DNA of 64,000 nucleotides, from positions 124,001 to 188,000 of the forward strand of contig JAZSBO010000021.1 in the NCBI GenBank assembly GCA_045602425.1. Direction: 5' to 3'. This DNA is from RGIG9608 sp045602425. Lineage in GTDB: Bacteria > Bacteroidota > Bacteroidia > Bacteroidales > Paludibacteraceae. Positions 26,785-33,311 of the stretch are shown here, one piece after another; position 1 is the first letter of the stretch, and every line of letters starts with the position of its first letter. The position numbers and the translations under genes were made by a program. The notes beneath the pieces were generated by a model. The model searched no databases. It was not told the origin of the DNA and worked only from the letters and a program-made list of their open reading frames with translations.

Positions 26785-26802
26785 CGATAGCGTCCACTAA
26801 AC
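26758..26802 (-). repeat. GTTTAG hairpin repeats, right side of the four-helix-bundle gene (inverted)
   Basis: On the minus strand two units GTTTAGTGGACGCT... (26802-26793 and 26779-26770) are each followed by a short dyad (CGCTATCGCTACT and CGCTGCGCTACT). Orientation is opposite to the array at 26303-26381. Confidence 0.75.
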
Positions 26803-26810
26803 AAATAAAA

Positions 26811-27554
26811 ATGATACCCAAGATAATACATTATTGCTGGTTTGGAGGCAAGCAGATGCCTGAACTAGCTTTGAAATGCATTGAGAGCTGGAAGAAATAT
26901 CTCCCAGACTATGAACTTCGTCTTTGGAACGAAGATACTTTTGATATCAACACTGTGCCTTATGTGAAAGAGGCATACGAAGCACGTAAGTTTGCCTTTG
27001 TGACCGATTACGTCCGTCTATGGGCCTTGGAGCGCGAAGGAGGTGTGTATATGGACACCGATGTGGAGATACTCCGTCCATTAGATGACCTGATGCATCT
27101 TCCTGCATTTACAGGCTATGAGGCGAGTATGAGCAATGCGCCAGTCACGGGAGTGATGGCTAGTGCACCGCACGGCATATGGGTGACGGAGCAATTGGCG
27201 TATTACGATGAGAATCGCCATTTCCGCATGGAGGATGGTACATTGGATATGACGCCGAATACGCAGACGATAGCTAAGATTATGGTGGATGGTGGCTTTG
27301 TGATCAATGGCGAGTATGGGGTGTATAAGGACGATTTGCATGTGTTCCCAGTGGATTATTTCTGCCCACTGACTAGTACGCGTGTGCTGAAGTTGACAAA
27401 AAACACCTATTGTATTCACCATTTTGCAGGTAGTTGGGTGGAGCGTACGCCCTGGCAGAAACTAAAGATATTCATTACGCAGCGTGTGCTAGGTACGAAA
27501 CTGACGGACAAGTTGATACAGTTAAAACGGAGGGTATTAGGTCGTAGAAACTAG
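26811..27554 (+). CDS. GT32 family glycosyltransferase
   Basis: This 247-residue protein begins MIPKIIHYCWFGGKQMPELAL, the typical start of Gram-negative GT32 capsular sugar transferases, with KFAFVTDYVRLWALEREGGVYMDTDVEIL near residue 60-88 that contains the D-x-D metal site. The C-terminus (FAGSWVERTPWQKL) is also family-typical. It transfers a hexose or hexosamine from a nucleotide donor; the linkage is unknown. It lies between the four-helix-bundle cassette and the hairpin-rich gap. Confidence 0.9.
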   Translation: MIPKIIHYCWFGGKQMPELALKCIESWKKYLPDYELRLWNEDTFDINTVPYVKEAYEARKFAFVTDYVRLWALEREGGVYMDTDVEILRPLDDLMHLPAFTGYEASMSNAPVTGVMASAPHGIWVTEQLAYYDENRHFRMEDGTLDMTPNTQTIAKIMVDGGFVINGEYGVYKDDLHVFPVDYFCPLTSTRVLKLTKNTYCIHHFAGSWVERTPWQKLKIFITQRVLGTKLTDKLIQLKRRVLGRRN

Positions 27555-27678
27555 GCGGTTGGATATTTACCTCCGGTGGTCATCGCTGCTCTTGCAACCG
27601 ATTAGATATTTAATACCTACAGCGTTGGAAGAGTCGATACTAATTATTGCAGCGTAGCTGCTAACCATTTATCAGATT

Positions 27679-27736
27679 AGCAAATTTTGTCTAAAGTGTT
27701 AGACATAGAGGTATGGCACATACCTGAAAATTTGCT
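27679..27736 (+). ncRNA. Possible structured RNA: perfect three-way junction
   Basis: AGCAAATTTT (27679-27688) pairs fully with AAAATTTGCT (27727-27736). Inside are two perfect hairpins, GTCTAA-AGTG-TTAGAC (27689-27704) and AGGTATG-GCA-CATACCT (27709-27725), joined by 0, 4 and 1 unpaired bases. No known RNA class is recognised; the hammerhead core is absent. Strand is uncertain because the dyads are symmetric. Confidence 0.45.
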
Positions 27737-27795
27737 TATCCCTGCCTACTTTAGTAGGATGACCTTTGAAATGTTCGAAGAGCATAGATTAGATA

Positions 27796-27915
27796 ATTAG
27801 TGCTACAGTCAGTTACAACTGACGATAGATGAATGGATAAAAAGGTGTGTGATATTACATATCGACACACATATTTAGATATTTATCGACAAGCGATTAG
27901 CGATGTAGCACTAAT
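27796..27915 (+). ncRNA. Possible structured RNA: 12-bp outer stem with two inner hairpins
   Basis: ATTAGTGCTACA (27796-27807) pairs perfectly with TGTAGCACTAAT (27904-27915). Inside are GTCAGT-TACA-ACTGAC (27808-27823) and an 11-bp stem GTGTGTGATAT-TAC-ATATC(G)ACACAC (27845-27870) with one bulged G. Function unknown; strand uncertain. Confidence 0.45.
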
Positions 27916-28087
27916 AACCCCATAGTATAAGATTTCTCGACCGTAGGGAGAAGGAGTTTTAATAATCTGTGATTTTTTAATATTTTTGTAGCGAAGCGTA
28001 TTTTTGTTTAACAACATATCCCAAGAAATATTAGATAATTTTGATATAATTTTTTACAATTTTTGTTTAAAATAAAATCCTCAGCAA

Positions 28088-29572
28088 ATGAAATTCAAAT
28101 TTCAACATAACGAACTGGTCCCCGACCTCCCCTACATCCCCAAGAAGGTCACTAACATCGCAATGGTCACCTATATCTTGGCATTGGTGATGTGCTTGAT
28201 CATATACCACCTATATGCCCTACAATGGCGATGGATGCTCTTTGGCATCATTGAGGTAGTGGGATTCTTCTATCTATCGAATCACCTATCGAAATCCTGG
28301 ATCAATTTCCGTCCAAAGACCTTTGTCAGAAACCTCTTCTGGTTGGGATTTGCGCTGCGCGTGGCGTGGGTGATCATATCCTATCTGCTCTACCAGAAAT
28401 GGACGGGAACGGCCTTCTCTATTGGTGCTGCAGATGAGTTGTGGTACGATCAAATGGGGCATTATGGTGCTAGTAGGTTAAGTGATGGTTATTGGAATCT
28501 CTATACTGATGTATCTAGTTACGATGGCGATGTTGGTTTCTCCGATATGGGATATCCGATGTACCTATCCGTAGTCTATTACATCTTCTCTGATAGCGTT
28601 TTTATGGTGCGTATCATCAAGGCGATTCTAAGTGCATGGACAGCAGTACTGATCTACAAACTAGCTTCGCGCAGTTTTGGCGAATATGTGGGGCGTATGG
28701 CGGGTATCATGTGCATGCTGATGCCGAACTTGATTTATTATTGCTCATTCCAATTGAAAGAAGTAGAGATGGTGTTTTTGGCCATGCTATTTGCCGAACG
28801 TGCCGATTTTCTATTACGTCAGAAGAAAATGTCATGGATATCGCTCCTATTACTAACGTTAATTCCTGTTTATATGTTTATGATTCGTACTGCGTTGGCG
28901 GCCGTATTGATATTGGCATTCTTCTGCGCTTTGGTGCTCAGTAGCGAACGAATAATCAGTTGGGGAAGGCGAACATTGTTGATTCTGTTAGCAGTAGTAT
29001 TTGTGGCAGTAATGTTCTTTAGCAGTACGGGAATAGGTCAAGATGTAATGGCTATGTGGGACACAGGTGGTTCTACTCAACAAGCCAATATGGAATGGCG
29101 TTCAGAGCGTGGTAAATATGAGGGCGTATTAAGTCAGAGTTTTGCGAAATATGCAGGTGCCTCAGTATTTGCGCCGATGATTTTTACCATTCCATTTCCA
29201 ACGATGAATCATATTGATGGCCAAGAAAACCAGATGATGATTCACGGTGGAAACTTTGTGAAGAATATTATGTCGTATTTTACGATTATGGCATTGTTTG
29301 TGCTGCTCTTTAGCGGCAATTGGCGTAAGTATGTGTTGCCGATAGCCATATTGTGCGGTTATTTGGTGGTATTGGTATTTAGTAACTTCGCTCAATCGGA
29401 GCGGTTCCATCAACCTATATTACCGCTTCACTTGATGATTGCTGCATATGGTATCAGCTTGCTGAGCCAGCAGAAGCAATTTTCTCGTTGGTACAACTAT
29501 TGGTGCGTAATCATGTTTGTTGCAGCATTAGCATGGAACTGGTTTAAATTGGCAGGACGAGGTTTGATTTAG
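28088..29572 (+). CDS. Polytopic membrane protein, probable GT-C glycosyltransferase
   Basis: This 494-residue protein has about ten hydrophobic helices. An early loop after the third helix carries acidic residues (GAADELWYDQMGHYG near residue 115), and a second loop has YDGDVGFSDMGYPMYLSVVYY, the layout of ArnT/PMT-like GT-C enzymes that use polyprenyl-phosphate sugars outside the membrane. A polymerase-like role (Wzy) cannot be excluded from hydropathy alone, but the DE-x-x-Y-D loop favours GT-C. The stop codon falls within an 11-bp perfect hairpin (29566-29591). Confidence 0.65.
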   Translation: MKFKFQHNELVPDLPYIPKKVTNIAMVTYILALVMCLIIYHLYALQWRWMLFGIIEVVGFFYLSNHLSKSWINFRPKTFVRNLFWLGFALRVAWVIISYLLYQKWTGTAFSIGAADELWYDQMGHYGASRLSDGYWNLYTDVSSYDGDVGFSDMGYPMYLSVVYYIFSDSVFMVRIIKAILSAWTAVLIYKLASRSFGEYVGRMAGIMCMLMPNLIYYCSFQLKEVEMVFLAMLFAERADFLLRQKKMSWISLLLLTLIPVYMFMIRTALAAVLILAFFCALVLSSERIISWGRRTLLILLAVVFVAVMFFSSTGIGQDVMAMWDTGGSTQQANMEWRSERGKYEGVLSQSFAKYAGASVFAPMIFTIPFPTMNHIDGQENQMMIHGGNFVKNIMSYFTIMALFVLLFSGNWRKYVLPIAILCGYLVVLVFSNFAQSERFHQPILPLHLMIAAYGISLLSQQKQFSRWYNYWCVIMFVAALAWNWFKLAGRGLI

Positions 29573-29634
29573 CATGCCCGCATGCTAAATCAGCGTTTAG
29601 TGAACGCGCAGTTGACGCTACTGTTAGTGTTTAG
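29566..29634 (+). repeat. Perfect hairpin plus degenerate GTTTAG unit at a gene 3' end
   Basis: GATTTAGCATG-CCCG-CATGCTAAATC (29566-29591) includes the TAG stop of the membrane protein. It is followed by GTTTAGTGAACGC (29595) and a second GTTTAG (29629), the same module as at 26322, 26348 and 33256. There is no T-run, so a classical terminator is unlikely. Confidence 0.65.
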
Positions 29635-29647
29635 AGAAAAAGAACAA

Positions 29648-30619
29648 ATGAAAATATTAATTGTTGCATCGGATAAAGGTGGATATTTTGCACCATTCAT
29701 AGAAGAGCAAATAGCTGCTCTTCAGGAGATAGGTGTGCAAGTGGTGCGCTACGCTGTTACGGGTAAGGGAATTCTTGGTTACTTGCGCGAATTGCCAGCC
29801 TTGAAGCACATGATTCATACTGAGCAACCCGATGTGGTGCATGCGCATTTTGGATTATGCGGACTGTTGGCTAATTTGCAACGTCGTGTACCTGTAGTGA
29901 CAACCTATCATGGTAGCGACATCAATGTACCTAAAATTCTACGTTACTCAAAGATCACTATGCGATCATCCGCATGGAATATATTTGTGAGTCAGCGGAA
30001 TGTGGACATTGCCTTTCGCCTCTCGCCTCTCGCCTTTCGCCTCAAAAAGCGTAGTACGCTTATCCCCTGCGGCATAAATCTCACCGATGACCAACTCCTG
30101 TCACGTAGCGAAGCTCGCAAGATATTAGGAATAAGCGAGAATGAAATAATAATCCTCTTTGCCGGCGCATTCAATAATGCAGTAAAGGATGCACCACTAG
30201 CACGGCAAACCGTAGAACTTGCCTCTAGCCTTTCGCCTCTCGCCTCTCGCCTCGTTCTGCAGGAACTTCGCGGCTTCAGTCGCACCGAAGTGAACTGCTG
30301 GATGTGCGCAGCAAACGCACTACTAATGACCAGCAAAACCGAAGGTAGTCCACAAGTGGTAAAAGAGGCAATGGCTTGTGGATGTCCGATCGTAAGTGTG
30401 GACGTAGGCGATGTGGCAGAACGGACGGAAGGTGTGGAAGGATGTTATGTCGTTCCAACTCGCGAACCACAAGATATTGCCAACGCACTAAGCAAGGCAA
30501 TAAACTTCCAAGGTAAGACAAACGGCCGTGAACGAATCATAGAAATGGGACTGACGAATAGTCAAGTTGCAGAGCGACTGATAGCAATATATCGAGATAT
30601 ATTAAAGGTTATAGGTTAA
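29648..30619 (+). CDS. GT4 family glycosyltransferase carrying two in-frame repeat inserts
   Basis: The ATG at 29648 (MKILIVASDKGGYFAPFI) gives 323 residues; an upstream ATG at 29582 lies in repeat DNA. The GT-B fold shows HAHFGLCGLLA near residue 64, TTYHGSDINVP near 87, STLIPCGIN near 137 and the catalytic E-x-x-x-x-x-x-E region as TSKTEGSPQVVKEAMACGCPIV near 228. Residues 121-133 and 191-202 are repeat-derived peptides (both contain LSPLA). The second insert sits in the stretch where GT4 enzymes read ...L.ivG.G, so some reduction of activity is possible. The stop codon itself is part of a heptad repeat (GGTTAAA). Confidence 0.8.
   Translation: MKILIVASDKGGYFAPFIEEQIAALQEIGVQVVRYAVTGKGILGYLRELPALKHMIHTEQPDVVHAHFGLCGLLANLQRRVPVVTTYHGSDINVPKILRYSKITMRSSAWNIFVSQRNVDIAFRLSPLAFRLKKRSTLIPCGINLTDDQLLSRSEARKILGISENEIIILFAGAFNNAVKDAPLARQTVELASSLSPLASRLVLQELRGFSRTEVNCWMCAANALLMTSKTEGSPQVVKEAMACGCPIVSVDVGDVAERTEGVEGCYVVPTREPQDIANALSKAINFQGKTNGRERIIEMGLTNSQVAERLIAIYRDILKVIG
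30011..30045 (+). repeat. Heptanucleotide repeat inserted in frame in the GT4 gene, copy 1
   Basis: 7-mers GCCTTTC, GCCTCTC, GCCTCTC, GCCTTTC, GCCTCAA. Encoded peptide A-F-R-L-S-P-L-A-F-R-L. Confidence 0.85.
30221..30253 (+). repeat. Heptanucleotide repeat inserted in frame in the GT4 gene, copy 2
   Basis: 7-mers GCCTCTA, GCCTTTC, GCCTCTC, GCCTCTC, GCCTC. Encoded peptide A-S-S-L-S-P-L-A-S-R-L. Confidence 0.85.
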
Positions 30620-30743
30620 AGGTGAGAGGTTAGAGGCGTTGAGTAGCAGTAAGGCTGCATTTTCATGGCCCATACACCATACGCCAATTAGGTTAGAGGT
30701 TAAAGGTGAGAGGTTAGAGGCGTTGAGTAGCAGCAAGGCTGCA
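30606..30743 (+). repeat. Heptad repeats with a duplicated 47-bp unit
   Basis: GGTTATA, GGTTAAA, GGTGAGA, GGTTAGA, GGCGTTG run into a GCAGy-AAG-GCTGC hairpin. The 47 bases 30613-30659 recur at 30697-30743 with one change, in the hairpin loop side (GCAGT/GCAGC). The first copy supplies the TAA stop of the GT4 gene. The unit occupies most of the 144-base spacer. Confidence 0.85.
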
Positions 30744-30763
30744 AAATCATACACTAGAATAAA

Positions 30764-31765
30764 ATGACAAGACTACTAACATACTACGAAATAAACCCGC
30801 TGGCATGGAAAAAGCTAGTGGATGAGTCACCATACGCAACCTGGTTCCAGACCCAGGAGGCATACCAGTTCTATGCGGCGAATAAGGAGGAAATGACGCC
30901 GTTTGCATATGGAATAGAGCGAAATGGCGAGTTACGTGCGTTAACAGTAGGATACATAACGCGCGAGAATAATGCTATTAAGCAATATCTCACCCGTCGT
31001 GCGATCATTATTGGTGGACCATTAATTGCTAATGATGCTACAGAACATGATGTAGAGCGGCTATTGCGTGTCGTTACTGCAGAACTACACTCGCAAGCAA
31101 TCTATATCGAAACGAGAAACTTTAGCGATTACTCAAGTTGGAAGTCTGTATTCCAGAAATGTGGTTTTGCATATCAGCCGCATTTGAATTTCCATATAGA
31201 TACAACTACCGAAGAGATTGCTCAATCGAATATCGGTAAACATCGTTGGAAGTATATACGTCTTTCTATACGAGATGGTGCTACGATGGTAGAGAATCCT
31301 ACAATCGAGCAGGTGCGTGAATGTTATGAGTTATTGAAGGAGTTATATACCACCAGGGTGAAAACACCTCTATTTTCATGGAACTTTTTTGAGAAACTAT
31401 ACTATCAGCCAAATGCTCGCTATCTTTTGGTAGAATTAGAGGGAAAAATTGTAGGAGGAACTGTATGTGTTTGCTTGCCAAATAAAGCGCTGTACGAATG
31501 GTTTGTATGTGGTAACGATTATTATAGAAAAGGTATTCGCCCTTCGTCTGTTGCTACATGGTATGGTATGCAATATGCAGCTCGAAATGGATATCCATTG
31601 TTTGATCTAATGGGTGCAGGTAAGCCAGACGAACCATATGGTGTGCGTGATTTTAAGGCAGAGTTTGGTGGAAAACTAGTAGAGCACGGCCGATTCCTGT
31701 GCGTTCGCAAACCGTTGCTATATTGGATGGGTAAATTAGGAGTAAAACTATTAAAAAAGAGATAA
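30764..31765 (+). CDS. FemAB/GNAT-like transferase
   Basis: This 333-residue protein has the FemAB layout of two GNAT-like halves: WKKLVDESPYATWFQTQEAYQFY near residue 15, AIIIGGPLIANDATEHD near 78, GKHRWKYIRLSIRDGATM near 155 and LFDLMGAGKPDEPYGVRDFKAEFGG near 282. FemAB-type proteins add amino acids from tRNA or acyl groups from CoA to cell-wall or surface glycans. Together with the next two genes (beta-helix acyltransferase, DegT-like aminotransferase) it forms a coupled module that may build and acylate an amino sugar. The acyl donor is unknown. Confidence 0.7.
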   Translation: MTRLLTYYEINPLAWKKLVDESPYATWFQTQEAYQFYAANKEEMTPFAYGIERNGELRALTVGYITRENNAIKQYLTRRAIIIGGPLIANDATEHDVERLLRVVTAELHSQAIYIETRNFSDYSSWKSVFQKCGFAYQPHLNFHIDTTTEEIAQSNIGKHRWKYIRLSIRDGATMVENPTIEQVRECYELLKELYTTRVKTPLFSWNFFEKLYYQPNARYLLVELEGKIVGGTVCVCLPNKALYEWFVCGNDYYRKGIRPSSVATWYGMQYAARNGYPLFDLMGAGKPDEPYGVRDFKAEFGGKLVEHGRFLCVRKPLLYWMGKLGVKLLKKR

Positions 31766-31768
31766 CTC

Positions 31769-32233
31769 ATGACATTCAAAACATGGATTAAACGAATTCG
31801 AAAAGCATTCTATTATAAAGTTGGGATGCGTTTCCCTTATAGTAAAATACGCGTTCGTGCCATGCGCAAGTTAGGCTTCGCAGTTGGAGAATACGTGTAT
31901 TTTCCTGCTGACTTAGTCATAGGTCAAAATTTGGTAGATGATAGAGCTCGTCTAGCGATAGGAGATCGTGTCTCTATTGGGCCACGTGTAACGATTCTAC
32001 TTATGGAGCATGCCAATGCATCAAAAGTACGTAGTGCAATGGGTACTCGTGCTGAAGGAATAACCATTGGTAATGATGTTTGGATTGGTGCAGGAGTGAT
32101 TATTTTGAGCGGTGTGACCGTAGGCGAATGTTCTATAATAGGAGCTGGAGCAGTAGTTACCAAAGATGTGGAACCATATACCGTAGTAGCAGGTGTACCA
32201 GCAAAAAAGATTAAGGATATCGTATTAGAATAA
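31769..32233 (+). CDS. Left-handed beta-helix acetyltransferase
   Basis: This 154-residue hexapeptide-repeat protein has VYFPADLVIGQNLVDDRARLAIGDRVSIGP near residue 45-70, a catalytic-type histidine in LMEHANAS near 78 and the end ITIGNDVWIGAGVIILSGVTVGECSIIGAGAVVTKDV. It belongs to the LbetaH O-/N-acetyltransferases. The start follows the FemAB-like gene by 3 bases; the stop shares one base with the start of the DegT-like gene (TAATG). The acceptor is unknown, perhaps the amino sugar formed by the next gene's product. Confidence 0.85.
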   Translation: MTFKTWIKRIRKAFYYKVGMRFPYSKIRVRAMRKLGFAVGEYVYFPADLVIGQNLVDDRARLAIGDRVSIGPRVTILLMEHANASKVRSAMGTRAEGITIGNDVWIGAGVIILSGVTVGECSIIGAGAVVTKDVEPYTVVAGVPAKKIKDIVLE

Positions 32234-33261
32234 TGCAACCTCGATTAGATATATCATTCCCTCTACGTAGCCAGCATGCATTTTGGTTTGGCAAAGCATA
32301 TACTCCACAGGCGGGTGAGTATCAGCTCAATCATGCGCGTACGGGTATTCTAATGGCCATGCGTACGGCATTGCCAAATGGAGGTAGAGTAGGGGTGATT
32401 GCCTACAACTGCCATACCGTAGCCAATGCCATAGTAGAGTCAGGATGCGAACCGATATTTGTGGATGTAACCGAAGATTTGCATATAGATACCACTCATT
32501 TGTCCTCGCTGAAGATGGATGCGTTGGTGGTTACCAATCTCTTTGGCATTCACAATGATATTGATGCCATACGCGCTGCACAACCCAACGTCATCCTGAT
32601 AGTAGATAATGCCCACGGCTATGGTTTGCCAGTAGAAGGCGATTTTACGGTATATAGCATCAATCAAGGGAAATTCCCTGCATTGGGCGAGGGAGGAATA
32701 CTAGTGGTGAATAATGAGCAGTATCTTGCTGCGATACAACAACAATATGATTCATTGCCCGTTTATGGCCGTGTCAAGGAGATCAAACTATTTATCACCA
32801 TGCTGCTGAAAGCATGGATGCATATCCCTTGTATCTACGGACTCATTACCCAACGCATGAAAGCGCATCGCGGTGCAACAAATTGCCGAGAAAGCATCGC
32901 TATGCGAAAAATGGCTAGTGGAGTAAGTTGTATGTATCAGCATGCATTCCCCAATATACCGCACGCAATAGAGCTTCGCAAGCAAAATGCACAAGCTATT
33001 GCAGATAAACTATTGCGCGAAGGATTGGTGCAAAATGCTTGGTATGGAGAGAACGCCTTTATGCTTATCGCACGATGCAAGGATCCTAAACAAGTACAGA
33101 CCTATTTTGCACAGCATGGCGTGGAAACGGCCACACACTTTGCAAAAGCCATCGAGTGGGCGAAGCAGTTCGGCTATACAGATGGTGCATGCCCAATGGC
33201 AGAGCGATTGACAAAAGAATTAATAATGATTCCAACATATGTGCTTCTGGCACAAGTTTAG
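32233..33261 (+). CDS. DegT-like PLP aminotransferase, divergent
   Basis: The 342-residue protein aligns with the DegT/DnrJ/EryC1 fold but is short and divergent. The phosphate site reads LNHARTGILMAMR near residue 32, the PLP-stacking aspartate is in ILIVDNAHGYGLP near 117, and the candidate Schiff-base lysine is in YSINQGKFPALGEGG near 142. It may aminate or, as some family members, dehydrate a keto sugar. Its last codons and stop (GTT TAG) belong to a GTTTAG hairpin repeat at 33256. Confidence 0.7.
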   Translation: MQPRLDISFPLRSQHAFWFGKAYTPQAGEYQLNHARTGILMAMRTALPNGGRVGVIAYNCHTVANAIVESGCEPIFVDVTEDLHIDTTHLSSLKMDALVVTNLFGIHNDIDAIRAAQPNVILIVDNAHGYGLPVEGDFTVYSINQGKFPALGEGGILVVNNEQYLAAIQQQYDSLPVYGRVKEIKLFITMLLKAWMHIPCIYGLITQRMKAHRGATNCRESIAMRKMASGVSCMYQHAFPNIPHAIELRKQNAQAIADKLLREGLVQNAWYGENAFMLIARCKDPKQVQTYFAQHGVETATHFAKAIEWAKQFGYTDGACPMAERLTKELIMIPTYVLLAQV

Positions 33262-33296
33262 AGGACGGCGCGTAGCGCCTACAGTTTAGAGTTTAA
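33256..33296 (+). repeat. GTTTAG hairpin unit at the aminotransferase 3' end
   Basis: GTTTAGAGGA (33256) then GGCGC-GTA-GCGCC (33267-33279), then GTTTAGAGTTTAAAG (33284). Same architecture and spacing (28 bases) as the 26348 unit. The stop codon of the upstream gene is inside the first GTTTAG. Confidence 0.75.
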
Positions 33297-33311
33297 AGTA
33301 AAAGAATTGAT

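Larger units (their letters stand above)
27555..28087 (+). other. 533-bp gene-free gap packed with inverted repeats
   Basis: No credible coding frame is present. At least seven inverted repeats occur: CGGTTG/CAACCG (27556/27595), GCAGC-GTA-GCTGC (27649-27661), the nested set at 27679-27736, CCTAC-TTTA-GTAGG (27745-27758), CTTTGAA-ATG-TTCGAAG (27764-27780), the nested set at 27796-27915, and an imperfect TTTCTC...GAGAA hairpin near 27932-27952. The last 130 bases before the next gene are very AT-rich and contain repeated TTAGATA-type words; they may hold a promoter, but no clear TAnnTTTG box is visible. Confidence 0.7.

Noticed and set aside
27679..27736. Hammerhead ribozyme
   Set aside because: The three-way junction lacks the CUGAUGA and GAAA core placement needed for a hammerhead.
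27833..27925. 30-codon open frame beginning MDKKVCDITYRH in the hairpin-rich gap
   Set aside because: It spans the inner and outer stems of the 27796-27915 structure, so its codons are explained by the inverted repeats. No ribosome-binding context or similarity is visible.
30606..30743. CRISPR array
   Set aside because: The direct repeats are 7-mers or a 47-bp unit in two copies. There are no regular unique spacers and no cas genes.
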